From NCBI GenBank assembly GCA_947579665.1, contig OX388350.1, positions 2,914,001 to 2,978,000 on the forward strand: a stretch of 64,000 nucleotides of DNA, written 5' to 3'. The notes beneath the pieces were generated by a model, which was not told the DNA's origin, ran no database searches, and saw nothing but the letters and a program-made list of their open reading frames with translations. Each line of letters starts with the position of its first letter. The first letter of the stretch is position 1. Shown piece by piece: positions 1 through 10,800 of the stretch. The stretch is from Sympetrum striolatum (taxonomy: Eukaryota > Arthropoda > Insecta > Odonata > Libellulidae). The position numbers were made by a program, and so were the translations under genes.

Positions 1-1300
1 TAACATTATGAAGGTTTTCAACGGTATGTCATATTATAAAAGTGGCTTTGCAGCTTGCGTATATTTTATTTTCTCGCGACGGCAGCGCGTTGCCATGGCT
101 ATATATCAACGGAATCCGTTCGTTTCCGGTCGTAACATTTTATGAGATTTTGGGGTTATGTTCGCGTGTTGTTATAGTTTTCAATTTCTCGGAAATCGCA
201 ATAGTCTAAATTCGTAACAGATACTAAAATAAATCTCTCATTTTAGATTTTGTCTCCCCGTGTATTGTGTGCACAAACGAATATGCATTTGTATTTTGCT
301 TTTGCGCTGCGAGATGTGCTCATTCTCGTCTCTTGTGCCCCTGCAACTGTTTGTGAATTGATACCCATTTGTGCATGACAAATATCAGAGTATTTTTGCT
401 GTTTTTTTTACCACGAAATTATATCATATCCACTGCTTGGAGAGTACTGCCAGTCTGTTCTCTTTTGACGATCTCCGTAAACCGCAAAATGTAGAGAATA
501 TGTCGTGAGTGACGGCTAATCTCCATATACCTATCCTAGTGCAGGATTCGCCATTACTTTGTGAATGCTCAAATGAGTCAAAGAGAACTCTTCACAGAAA
601 GAGGAGCACCTACTCTCTGTCCGACTTTTACAGGATGCGGAATTCACTCCTCCGGTTTGAGTTAATAAATAAAAAAATAATTTTACACATTCACATATAT
701 TTTGCACTGTGTAGAAGTCCACGCAAAAGTTTTATAAAACTATTAATTTAAAAAAACTTCCTAAATTTATGTATGATAAATGATTAGGCAACGCAAATTA
801 TTAGTTGTTTTCTAAACATTAGAATTCCACGGGTGGCGAGGAAGTTTATTTGTCAGTTCACATGTCATCATTTTCTAAATTCCCGTAATACTATCGACGT
901 TCGCAGATTTCCTTTTCATAATTAAAAATCCATCAATCTGGTGTCGAGACTCAGGTTGCCTAACTCCAATTTCTCGGAATAATTAAGTTAAAAATCTCGC
1001 GAAAGCTTTAAAAGCCTTCTTTTCCCGAGGACTTTGATTAATTAATTTCTTTGAGAGGGAAAGGAAAAGTTCATCGCGACGATTCCTTTTTTGGAATGAA
1101 GTTCTTCCTTTCGCTTCGCTTCTTCTTCCGAGCTCTTTCTCAAACGGATTTGAACTTCTTCTGCTGGATTAGCGAAGAAACTGATCGTCATGCCGTAGCT
1201 GTGATAACGTAATGCGTGTCTCGTGACATCTAAAACACAATATTTTCATCTGAAGTCATGTCTCTTTAGGCAGCTCGATGACAAATGTTGTACATATATT
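1..1300. other. Anonymous non-coding sequence
   Basis: No gene, RNA or repeat family is recognisable. Open frames are at most about 80 codons, lie on both strands and overlap one another, as expected by chance. The part from about 960 to 1190 is less AT-rich and contains TAATTA-type and TTAATTAA-type runs beside TCGCGA-type motifs, a composition often seen in insect non-coding regulatory DNA. This does not prove function. Confidence 0.5.
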
Positions 1301-1530
1301 TATAATAATAATAATAATAAATGGCCTTTATTCGGGCGAGATTGAGACTAGAAAGTCTCTTCTTACACCTAACCCATCGTCTAAACAGAAAGAAAGAGAT
1401 AGTTTGCAAAAGTACACGAAGAAAACTAGTATGTGGATTTTTAAAAATCCTAAGCTTAGGGCTCAGGAAAAATTTCCACTGCAGGAAATTTTAAGAATAT
1501 TTCCTCTTAGGCTTACGGAAAAGTAGTGAT
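1301..1530 (-). mobile_element. LINE 3' end, (TAA)n-tailed family, antisense fragment
   Basis: Read on the minus strand, this is the 3' end of a non-LTR retrotransposon. It ends in a TTA/TAA trinucleotide run (1301-1322), preceded by the block TAGTCTCAATCTCGCC and, further upstream, CCTGCAG and CCTAAGCTTA blocks. The same ordered blocks occur on the plus strand at about 57640-57925, again ending in a TAA run, so the two are copies of one family inserted in opposite orientations. Only untranslated 3' sequence remains, so the LINE clade cannot be assigned; TAA tails are known in I-like elements and others. The inner boundary near 1530 is approximate. Confidence 0.7.
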
Positions 1531-3687
1531 ACTATATTTTAAATGGTTGTTCGTATTTGTTTGTAAATTGTTTATAGAATTTTAATGTTTAAATTGTTGG
1601 GTTTTCTTTTGTTTTTTTTTAAATTTATATCGTTGTATGATGTTTCATCGGTGTGATCTTCTGTTGTTTTTTCATTGTTGTGTTAATTTTTTTGAGTACT
1701 ATCAACTCCTAGTGTCAATCGAATGGAATTTTATCTCTTTTACAAATCGAACACACATCTCTAAGTTAGTCATTCCGCTCTGATGAGAAGGGATCTAAAC
1801 ATAAATTCTACAGAAATAGAGGCTGTGTGCTCATTGGATGAGCGATTCAATATTTTGACGTAATTTTGTGGGGCGAAAAATACATGGGAAGTCACGATAG
1901 CACAGGAAAATGGTGATCGCTGTCATTAACCGAACGTCATCCAATCTTTTGCTACTCTCCTATTTTACAATATGTGCTTCGAAACTTGATTTATAAGGCA
2001 AAAATATAATTGTAGAAGTCATCAATAAATATGAACCGGTTTTGGAATTGATTGTCCTCACTCCAGAGCTCTAATTGTTCCCTTTTCGAAAATGGAAGTA
2101 TTCGCTTTGACGAGAAAGGGAATGGGGAAATGTTCATCTTGCGGAGTTGATAAATGTAAAGAAAAATATAATACGAGGCACTTTCTTTCGTATTTTTGGA
2201 AGGTATTTATAATTTGTGTTAGCTATGAGCCAAAATCGCTTTCTCTGCATATGCAGCAATCCCTGATAGAAGCATAGGACTGGTCAGTTTTCACTCATTT
2301 AAGTTGACTGACACATTCGCAACTGTTTCTTAGTGTCACCTCTAGTGCACAACTCTCTCTTATCTAGGTCCTCCTGAGCAGAGACTACCTTGCAAGTCAG
2401 CGATGCTTTGCCCGCATCCTACTTCTAGGAGGCGCTGACAGCACCCCGTTAGGAATGTGTGGGGTAGAATTGTGAATGAAAGAAAATTTTAAGTAGCCGA
2501 CCAAGGCAAAAAATACTGTAAAACTTTACATTACTCCACGATCGCCATAATGTAACGGTAATTGTTCTATGAGGTTCAAGCTAGTATTTTCTCCATGTAG
2601 CTTCGTCCCATTTCGTTTCCGCCTTTCTTACGAAGAAAGGAGAGTATAATTGAGCCTTCTTTTCCTTTTCTTCTTTCTTTCTCGTATTCTCTACGGCTAT
2701 TTTTATTAACTCTATTCATATCTGTTCCCTAAACTAGATTACTCTCTCCTCACCGACTCCCTGTCCATCCTTTTTCCTCTAACGCTATCTTTCAGCGCTG
2801 AGTTTCGACTGTCTCGTTGAGGAAAAGGTAGAGAGCGTAGCAAAGCAAGTGGGATGGCTGAAGCCCTCGTTTCCGGGGAAAAATTGATGGAGTGAAGGCG
2901 GGCGTTCTCTCTGGGGGCAACTTAATGGACCTTCGGCCGGTATCGTGCCGCGTCCCCTTCAATCATTCTGAGGTTCATCATATACTGCTTCGTGTGGGGT
3001 GGTGCAGTTTAGGCATTTTATATCGAAGGATATTCAAGTTATTAGAATACGCATCGATTCTAACTTAGGCGAACGAATCACGTAAGCTGATGCAGATGAG
3101 CTGTCTTTCTCTTCAAACACACTCGCCTGTCGATGCATAAAAATAGATTACTATGATAAATTCAAGGAGCATCAAGATTGAAGGAGCCCATTTTGAAAAT
3201 TTGATCCAAGGTAACTATTCTGACGTAATTATAAATACAGAAAGCTGGCTCGCAGAAGACGTTAGGGACTCAGAATCCTCTCAAAAGATCTGATGGTATG
3301 TTATAAGTGCCGTCGGAACGGAGAATGCAGTATTCTTAGCCATTAGTCTATACTAAAAACAGTCCACTGAGGCGAATATAAATGTATTAACTTTTTTTAA
3401 ACTCTTTCCGACAGGTTTGCGTAGCTTCAGTGAAGAAATCCACTTTTTTCGCGTATGAATGTTAAAAGTGTAAATATAAGACTATTGGAAAAAAACAATA
3501 AGTCAAGATGTAATAGAAAAAGGGGCTGGGAAGGCTCTAAGGAAACGTATATTTGAATGCGACATAATATGGACTATGATACTTCCTAATACTATGTACG
3601 AATCAATTGAGAAAGATAGAGAAATCTGACCGGAAACTATCGGAGCGAGTTCCCTTTCGTGAAATCTAAAAGAGAATTTATTACAAA
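1531..3687. other. Anonymous non-coding sequence
   Basis: Nothing is recognisable apart from short AT-rich runs. A slightly GC-richer stretch lies at about 2820-2970. Open frames do not exceed about 60 codons. No splice-site pair framing a convincing exon was seen. Confidence 0.45.
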
Positions 3688-3827
3688 CTAGCGGAGTGCC
3701 CGTTGATTCTCAACGGAAAAATTAATGCAAATCGAAAGTATTGAAATTTACATATGAAAAAATTTAGATATGAGAACTCTTAAATTTATGAAAAGAACAA
3801 TACTTCTCTTTATCCTATGTGACTTAC

Positions 3828-4033
3828 GAAATCACAAAAACAGCTACACAAATGTAAATCACAGAATAAACTAATGCACCAGTCGCTACAACAAATAGAG
3901 GAAACAACTGAGTACCAAATGAATGTAGACGGAATCACAAAAATAGCCACACAAATCTTGTAAACCACAAACGAAAACGAATGAACCAGTCGCTCAGCGC
4001 GTCCAAGATTTCCGTTTGATAGCGAGTCAGTGA
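3828..4033. repeat. Old ~103-bp internal duplication in copy A
   Basis: Two diverged monomers start at 3828 and 3931. Both contain AATCACAAAAA followed by GC(T/C)ACACAAAT and, about 45 bases later, AACCAGTCGCT or CACCAGTCGCT. The spacing is 103 bases. The same pair is present in copy B from 6353 and 6455, so this duplication predates the duplication of the whole unit. An 85-codon minus-strand open frame spans it (3810-4067) but is judged fortuitous. Confidence 0.7.
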
Positions 4034-4487
4034 AATCATCGCAACTATCAAATAAACGAATTAACACATAAACGCCGCAAACGAATTACGATGTATAGTA
4101 GTTAATCTAATTAGAAATCGCCCTTTCATGAATTAACACCTAATTTATCCTTAAGATGGCGTCGGCTGTTGTATAATTTATCTCTTTCGACACTTGTCTA
4201 GAGTCCGTAAATTGAATACTACATTGACTTTTTTGGAATAATTAAACCATGCAAAATAAAACATTCATATTGAAACATATTCGTTCTGATAATATTTGAG
4301 CAAGCAGCATAGAACCGAAGCATAAAAATAAAGGACAGTCGCCCATAATCTGAGAGAGTTGTTCCATATTTCATAGTATAACAAACTTAATAGCGTATCG
4401 GCAATCGTATAACACGAACATTTAAATATAATATTTAAGATATAACAAAATACCAATGAGTATGACTATCACCGTCAAGAAAAGATA

Positions 4488-4957
4488 TAGGTGGATAGTA
4501 CCTATACTTAAACACACCAATAGATGATCCGCTAAAACATTTCTTGGTTTAATTTCCAATTCTATATCTAAAAACACAAAATCCGTTTACCTTTCCAGTC
4601 CGGCATAAAAGGATTGAGATTCCTTGCTGCTTAAACTCCAATTCTTTACACTTCAAAGAAAGCAATCACTGAATTCAGGGGTATTTCAACGATCTTGATT
4701 GATTCATTAAATGTACGGCGGGACGCTATATGAAACAATTAGTATTTAGATCGGAAATTAAGAATGAGAAAGTTATCAACTTACCAAGCTAAGATGATAT
4801 AATTACTTTATATGAGAAAAGATGATTCATTTAATACGACGATAAACATTAATTTCACGTAATTAATCAATACATATTGGCGTTGCTATAAACAAAGCTT
4901 GATTGTTGCAGTCGCGCGTATGCTGACGAATTTGAATTCAAATTTAAAGATATCGAG
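4488..4957. repeat. 470-bp tandem subunit 1 of copy A
   Basis: Runs from TAGGTGGATAGTACC to GATATCGAG and is followed directly by a second, similar unit starting TAGGTGGACAGTAAC at 4958. Shared landmarks in order are AACACACCAATAGATGATCC, CACTGAATTCAGGG, GTTATCAACTTACCAAGC and TTAATACGACGATAAACAT. It is closer to subunit 1 of copy B than to its own neighbour, so the 470-bp duplication came first and the whole array was duplicated later. Confidence 0.88.
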
Positions 4958-5521
4958 TAGGTGGACAGTAACTATACTTAAACACACCAATAGATGATCC
5001 AATAAAACATTTCTTGGTTTAATTTCCCATTCTATATCTAAAAGTACAAAATTCGTTTACCTTTCAAATCAGCTGTAAAAGGCTTGTCATTCCTTGCTGC
5101 TTATTAAGCCCAATTATTGACACTTCAATGGAAGCAATCACTGAATTCAGGGATATTTCAAATATCTTGATTGATTTATTCTTCAGCGTTAAAGGTTAAA
5201 TTCACAGCGGGACGCTAAATAAAACGATTATTATTTAGAGCGGAAAATAAGAATGAGAAAGTTATCAACTTACCAAGCTAAGAAGATATAATTACTTTAT
5301 ATGAGGAAAGAAGATTAATTTAAGTAGTAGTAGTAATTATGAAGGTGCCTCGACAGCTGAGGTCATTTCGCACCTTTTCCTTTTGATTCATTTAATACGA
5401 CGATAAACATCAATTTCACGTAAAGAATCTAAAGAATCAACAAACACTTATGTTGCTATAAACAAAACTTGCTTGTCGATGATGCGCTAGTGCTAACGAA
5501 TTTGAATTTAAAGATATCGAG
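4958..5521. repeat. Tandem subunit 2 of copy A, with hairpin insertion
   Basis: Homologous to 4488-4957 throughout, but lengthened to 564 bases mainly by an inserted segment at 5317-5388. It ends at the same GATATCGAG landmark. Confidence 0.88.
5317..5388 (-). mobile_element. Short hairpin-bearing insertion flanked by GATT
   Basis: Absent from subunit 1 and present in subunit 2 in both large copies. It is flanked by GATT on both sides (5313-5316 and 5385-5388), which looks like a 4-bp target-site duplication. It holds an inverted pair, AAGGTGC (5342-5348) and GCACCTT (5370-5376), enclosing CCTC...GAGG, plus a GTAGTAGTA run. On the minus strand it reads as a short body followed by an ACT trinucleotide tail, like a severely truncated LINE or SINE 3' end. 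The core recurs on the opposite strand at 24223-24247. Confidence 0.65.
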
Positions 5522-5959
5522 ATTGGCCTTGACGACGGGTTGTTTAGAATATCAGATTCACATTAAAGTTTCGTATTTAACTTACTAATTCTCACAACTT
5601 CGAAGTGAAAGCAATATTCTACGACCAAAATAAAAAACTTTATTCTATTTCCTTTTGTTTTGGTGTTACTTTAAGTTTCAAAGGACCATTATTTCTAATT
5701 TAATTTTATTAAAGAAAAGTACCGTGCAAATGATAAAAATGTCTTCCCATGTATTTCTTATGGAAACTATTCGACTATCTGGAGTCAAACTGAGTACAGT
5801 TGGGTCAACAGAAAGTAGCCTATCATTTGCGCAGGGGAAACGTTTAATATTGTACGAATTTTGAAATTTTGAAAATATTTAGCTTTAGAGTTATAGCGTG
5901 AAATAGATTTTTGACCTCGACTGGGGACGAACTGGAGACAGCTAGGTGGATAAAAGGTA

Positions 5960-6213
5960 GCCTATGTCACTCCCCGGATGACACATGATCATCATACCAA
6001 ATTTCATCAAAATCGGTTGGATAGTTTTTGAGTGATGCTGTAACATCCAGACAGACAGACAGACAGACATCCAGACAGACAGACAGACAGACAGACATGA
6101 AAATTTCTAAAACCTGTTTCGGACTCGGGAACAACCCCAGTATCTAGCAATACAACTTTTTTTGAAATCGGATCAATGTACAGACACGACCCCTTCTACA
6201 GATTTATTATATA
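5960..6213 (+). mobile_element. RTE-like LINE/SINE 3' tail of copy A
   Basis: Contains the landmark order AAAAGGTAGCCTATGTCACT, TACCAAATTTCATCAAAATC, an ACAG run (about 6047-6098, interrupted once by a second CATCCAGAC) and a terminal TTTATTATATA. This tail architecture is common in arthropod RTE-clade elements and derivatives. Assignment rests on recalled motif order, not on coding sequence. Confidence 0.6.
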
Positions 6214-6699
6214 CTAGCGGAGTGCCCGTTGATTCTCAACGGAACAATGAATGTAAATCGGAAGTAATGAAATTTACATAAGAAAAAATTTAGATATGTG
6301 AACTCTTAAATTTATGAAAAAACAATACTTCTCTTCATCCTAAGTGACTTACGAAATCACAAAAACAGCTACACAAATGTAAATCACAGAATAAACTAAT
6401 GCACCAGTCGCCACAACAAATAGAGGAAACAACTGAGTACCAAATGAATGGAGAGGAAATCACAAAAATTGCCACACAAATATTGTGAACCACAAACGAA
6501 AACGAATGAACCAGTCGCTTAGCACGTCTAATATGTCTGTTACACAGCGAGTCAGTGAAATTATCGCAACTATCAAATAAACGAATTAACAAATAAACGC
6601 CGCAAATTAATGACGATATATAGTAGTTAATCTAATTAGAACTCGTCCTTTTATGAATAAACACCTAATTTATCCTTAAGATGGCGTCGGCAGTTCTTT

Positions 6700-7345
6700 A
6701 ATTTAATTACTTAACTCTTAATAAATAACCCTCTGCTGTTAAATTGACTGTTAGAATTGTGAAGAAAATTTTTATCCTATTGATAATGTAAGCGGCGCAT
6801 CAGTTTAATTATATCGCAATAATAATTTGACCTTTATGTTGCAAAATCAGAATTAACTCTTACCTCTTCTCTTGAATAGGATTTAATTTAATTTCAATGT
6901 TTTCAGATACCGTTGACGAAAAATATTGTCTTCCGATATTTTTATAAACGTGGAATGAGGAGGAGGTGGAATTTTCAAGTCCGTTTTTCCTTGGGAATTT
7001 TCCTGGGTGCACCCCCTTATGTGAAAAGTCACCTTAACCCTTTCCTTAATCAAAGATGATATTTTCATGTATAGAGTAACATATCTGAAAAAGGTTCCCG
7101 AGTTTAATATTGCACTGAAGGAAAACCATATACCAGCAATACTTCATTCTAGAGGGAATTTCTATAGTATATGTAACTGAAAATGAGAAGTAAATTAACG
7201 AAAAAGACTTCGAAAGTGAAATATCTTGTTAGAGGTGATACTTCGAAATGATGCTTATTCGACTAAATTCTTATTCAGTTTATCCAATTTGTCCTTGCCT
7301 AGACATAGAATCTATTAGTTTCAGCAATGAAAATAATACAGGTAT
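6700..7345. other. Copy-B-specific segment (indel against copy A)
   Basis: Copy A passes from GATGGCGTCGGCTGTT directly to TTATCTC(T)TTCGA, whereas copy B has about 645 bases in between. No terminal inverted repeats or target-site duplication were seen, so a deletion in copy A is as likely as an insertion in copy B. The content is AT-rich and contains no recognisable gene. Confidence 0.6.
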
Positions 7346-7657
7346 ATTTTATCTCCTTCGATACTTGTCTAGAGTCCGTAAAATGAATACTACTTTGATT
7401 TTTTGGAATAATTAAACCCTGCAACATACAACATACATATTGAGGCGTATTTCTAATGATAATATTTGAGCATCCAGCATAGAACCGAAGCATAAAAATA
7501 AAGGACAGCCGCCCATAATCTGAGAGAGGTGTTCCATATTTTATAGTCTAAAAAACTTAATAACGTATCGGCAATCGCTTAACACGAACATTTAAACATA
7601 TTATTTAAGATATAACAAAATACCAATATGTATGATTATCACTATCAAGAAAAGATG

Positions 7658-8127
7658 TAGGTGGATAGTACCTATACTTAAACACACCAATAGATGATCC
7701 ACTAAAACATATCTTGGTTTAATTTCCAATTCTATATCTAAAATCACAAAATCCGTTTACCTTTCCAGTCCGGCATAAAAGGATTGAGATTCCTGGCTGC
7801 TTAAATTCCAATTCTTTACACTTCAAAGAAAGCAATCACTGAATTCAGGGGTATTTCAACGATCTTGATTGATTCATTAAATGCACGGCGGGACGCTATA
7901 TGAAACAATTAGTATTTAGATCGGAAATTAAGAATGAGAAAGTTATCAACTTACCAAGCTAAGAAGATATAATTACTTTATATGAGAAAAGAAGATTCAT
8001 TTAATACGACGATAAACATTAATTTCACGTAAATAATCAATACATATTGGCGTTGCTGTAAACAAAGCTTGATTGTTGCAGTCGCGCGTATGCTAACGAA
8101 TTTGAATTCAAATTTAAAGATATCGAG
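7658..8127. repeat. 470-bp tandem subunit 1 of copy B
   Basis: Same length and landmarks as 4488-4957, with only scattered substitutions. It is followed immediately by subunit 2. Confidence 0.88.
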
Positions 8128-8682
8128 TAGGTGGACAGTAACTATACTTAAACACACCAATAGATGATCCAATAAAACATTTCTTGGTTTAATTTCCCAT
8201 TCTATATCTAAAAGTACAAAATTCGTTTACCTTTCAAGTCAGCTATAAAAGGCTTGTCATTCCTTGCTGCTTATTAAGCCCAATTATTGACACTTCAGTG
8301 GAAGCAATCACTGAATTCAGGGATATTTCAAATATCTTGATTGATTTATTCTTCAGCGTTAAAGATTAAATTCACAGCGGGACGCTAAATAAAACGATTA
8401 TTATTTAGAGCGGAAAATAAGAATGAGAAAGTTATCAACTTACCAAGATAAGAAGATATAATTACTTTATATGAGGAAAGAAGATTAATTTAAGTAGTAG
8501 TAGTAATTATGAAGGTGCCTCGACAGCTGAGGTCATTTCGCACCTTTTCCTTTTGATTCATTTAATACGACGATAAACATCAATTTCACGTAAAGAATCA
8601 ACAAACACTGGTGTTGCTATAAACAAAGCTTGGTTGTTGATGATGCGCTAGTGCTAACGAATTTGAATTTAAAGATATCGAG
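8128..8682. repeat. Tandem subunit 2 of copy B, with hairpin insertion
   Basis: Homologous to 4958-5521. It carries the same hairpin insertion (8487-8558) between GATT repeats at 8483-8486 and 8555-8558, showing that the insertion preceded the large duplication. Confidence 0.88.
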
Positions 8683-9071
8683 ATTGGCCTTGACGACGGG
8701 TTGTTTAGAATATCAGATTCTCATAAAATTTTCGTATTTAACTTACTAATTCTTACAACTTCGAAGTGAAAGCAATATTCTACGACCAAAATAAAAAACT
8801 TTATTCTATTTCCTTTGTTTTGGTGTTAGTTTTAGTTTCAAAGGACCTTTATTTCTAATTTAATTTTGTTAAAGAAAAGTTTTGTGCAAATGATAAAAAT
8901 GTCTTCCCATGTTTTTCTTATGGAAACTATTCGACCCTCTGGAGTCGAACCGAGTACAGTTGGGTCAACAAAAATTATCCTATCATTTGCGCTAGGGAGA
9001 CTTTTAATATTGTACAAATTTTGAAATTTTATAAATAATTAACTTTAGAGTTATAGCGTGAAATAGATTTT

Positions 9072-9208
9072 TGACCCCAACTGGGGACGAACTGGGGACA
9101 GCTAGGTGGATAAAAGGTAGCCTATGTCACTCCCCGGATGACAAATGACCATCATACCAAATTTCATCAAAATCGGTTGGATAGTTTTTGAGTGATGCTG
9201 TAACATCC

Positions 9209-9265
<57 letters not shown>

Positions 9266-9381
9266 TGAAATTTTCTAAAACGTGTTTCGGACTCGGGAAC
9301 AACCCCAGTATCCAGCAATACAACTTTTTTTGAAATCGGATCAATGTACAGACACGACCCCCTCTACAGATTTATTATATA
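9072..9381 (+). mobile_element. RTE-like LINE/SINE 3' tail of copy B
   Basis: Same tail as 5960-6213, with the ACAG run uninterrupted over about 9208-9265 and the end at TTTATTATATA. The minus-strand reading of the run gives an artificial repeated Cys-Leu-Ser-Val open frame, which is not a gene. Confidence 0.6.
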
Positions 9382-9879
9382 TATAGATATAGATATAGAT
9401 TATAAGACGTGAAACGCTTTCCCCTTTGCCAAAATGTGCAAGAGGTCCAAATTAAGAGGGACTACTGACGAATTAAAAGAAAGCAATGGAAATGTAATGT
9501 ACCAAGAGCAAGGCGTATTTGCATCCTACAGCTTACATTCTACCCTACCGAATATGACTGAGATAATGTCTCCAACAACGTTCACTGCTCACCTTAACTT
9601 TTGTGGCACTTAAAACCAAATACAACTCCTGGTTTCGAGACATTGGAGCTCAATTTTTACCTGGTAGCAGCAAAATAAATTTTTTCTTGCCATGAAATAT
9701 GTATTTGAACATTTGATGAAAATGGATTAGATGCCGAGAAACTGACAAATTACGAGTGTATTCACAAGTTTAAAATTGACTTCATCGATCGTAAAACTAA
9801 CGGACTACAAGGTTTTTGGCTCATTGGTTTTTGGGGGTGCCTAATTTAATGAGCTGGAAACAAAGAAGATTAAGAGAAA

Positions 9880-10800
9880 CGTAATCACTGGAGTCTCAGT
9901 TATTTTCTCTCGATGTTTTGAAATCTCCCAAAAATAATTCGCAAGTTGACGCGGTAATTTGAGATCTTCTAAAGCATTTGATAAAATCCTGCATCATAAA
10001 CTGATATGCAAATGAGAAGTAGTTCGGATCGATGTACAAGTAATGAACTGGATTAAGAACTTTCTTTCCTATAGAGAATGTCTGGTTGTTTGGATATTTC
10101 CAACAAGGTTAAAGTGTCCTCGAGAGTATCACACGGTAGCGTAATCGGCTGTATGTTTTTTTAATAATCAGTAATTTTTAATTTCATCAACAAGAAGACA
10201 GGCAGGGAAATTAAGATCTATGTGGGCGACACTTTGAATTACAGCTAAGTAGAAAACATAGTGGACAAATTTATTTTTTCCAAGAATCTAAATAGAATCT
10301 CAGTGCAATGACTGAGGTTGAACTTAATACAGACAAATGTTCGGTAATTAACTTCTTCGAAGAGAAAGGACGGGCAGATGAACATCCGTGGATCCTTCGA
10401 GGCTGAAAATAAGTTTAGACTCGGTGAAATTACTTGGAGCTGCTCTCGGGATCGGAGGGTGCCCACGTCCGTAAAATATGTGGACGGGCACTTAAGGCTT
10501 TTTCGAGAGTAGCGGCTAAAAAGTCTGTGAGCGATGTTTCTTTCGCTCGTTGAAACTCATCTAAGGTGCGCAGTGCATGGGAGTGTTCCGCAAGTGATGC
10601 ATTCGATCTTTTGAAGAAGGAAGATATTGTAAATTGCCAAGGAAAATGAGAAAACTTCACTATATATGCGAGATATACCTGAGGACTTCGGCTGGGAATT
10701 TTTAGGTGGTCCCTGTTACTTGTGTCGGACTGATATGCGAGACGAATCAGAGAAATCGATGGCAGGAATTTGGGTTTCAAGTATTCACGTTTTTATGTAA
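9880..10800 (+). pseudogene. Decayed LINE reverse transcriptase (CR1/Jockey/L2-like)
   Basis: Scattered over three frames are recognisable pieces of a LINE ORF2 reverse transcriptase in the right order. They are IFSRCFEISQK near 9900, KAFDKILHHKLICK from about 9971, MNWIKNFLSYREC near 10050, SSRVSHGSVIG near 10120, INKKTGREIKIYVGDTLNYS ending near 10250, LNTDKCSVINF near 10325, AHVRKICGRALKAFSRV near 10465 and RIREIDGRNLGFK near 10750. The catalytic YxDD box reads Y-V-G-D (10219-10230), so the first essential aspartate is lost. Frameshifts and stops are frequent, and the stretch between the CFE and KAFDK motifs is mostly deleted. Minus-strand open frames over it (for example 10430-10780) are shadows. 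Confidence 0.75.

Larger units (their letters stand above)
3688..6213. repeat. Composite tandem repeat, copy A (2.5 kb)
   Basis: First of two adjacent head-to-tail copies. It begins with CTAGCGGAGTGCCCG and a perfect hairpin (CCGTTGA/TCAACGG, 3700-3716). It ends with ATTTCATCAAAATCGGTTGG, an ACAG-repeat run and a TTTATTATATA tail. Copy B repeats the same order at about 90-97% identity by eye. The 3' motif (a 'GTAGCCTATGT ... ATTTCATCAAAATCGGTT ... ACAG repeat' tail) is widespread in arthropod RTE-like LINE tails and their non-autonomous relatives. The body carries nested duplications (listed separately) and no reverse transcriptase. It is probably a non-autonomous or chimaeric retroelement. 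The family name is not known to me. Confidence 0.85.
6214..9381. repeat. Composite tandem repeat, copy B (3.2 kb)
   Basis: Second head-to-tail copy, starting CTAGCGGAGTGCCCG immediately after the terminal TTTATTATATA of copy A. It matches copy A in order, including both 470-bp subunits and the hairpin insertion. It differs by about 645 extra bases between roughly 6700 and 7345 and by a longer, uninterrupted ACAG run. It ends at TTTATTATATA (9371-9381), followed by a short GATATA microsatellite. An 85-codon minus-strand frame at 6335-6592 corresponds to the one in copy A. Confidence 0.85.

Noticed and set aside
3810..4067. 85-codon minus-strand open frame preserved in both large repeat copies (also 6335-6592)
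   Set aside because: Most nucleotide differences between the copies change the amino acid, and the frame spans an old tandem duplication; this is not the pattern of a protein under constraint.
4776..4795. Repeated GTTATCAACTTACCAAGC (donor-like on the minus strand) in each 470-bp subunit
   Set aside because: Repeats simply because the subunit is duplicated; no polypyrimidine tract precedes it, so it is not a ratchet point.
9102..9344. Minus-strand open frames with repeated Cys-Leu-Ser-Val
   Set aside because: Direct translation of the ACAG microsatellite.
10430..10780. 116-codon minus-strand open frame
   Set aside because: Antisense shadow over a plus-strand LINE remnant whose conserved motifs are legible.
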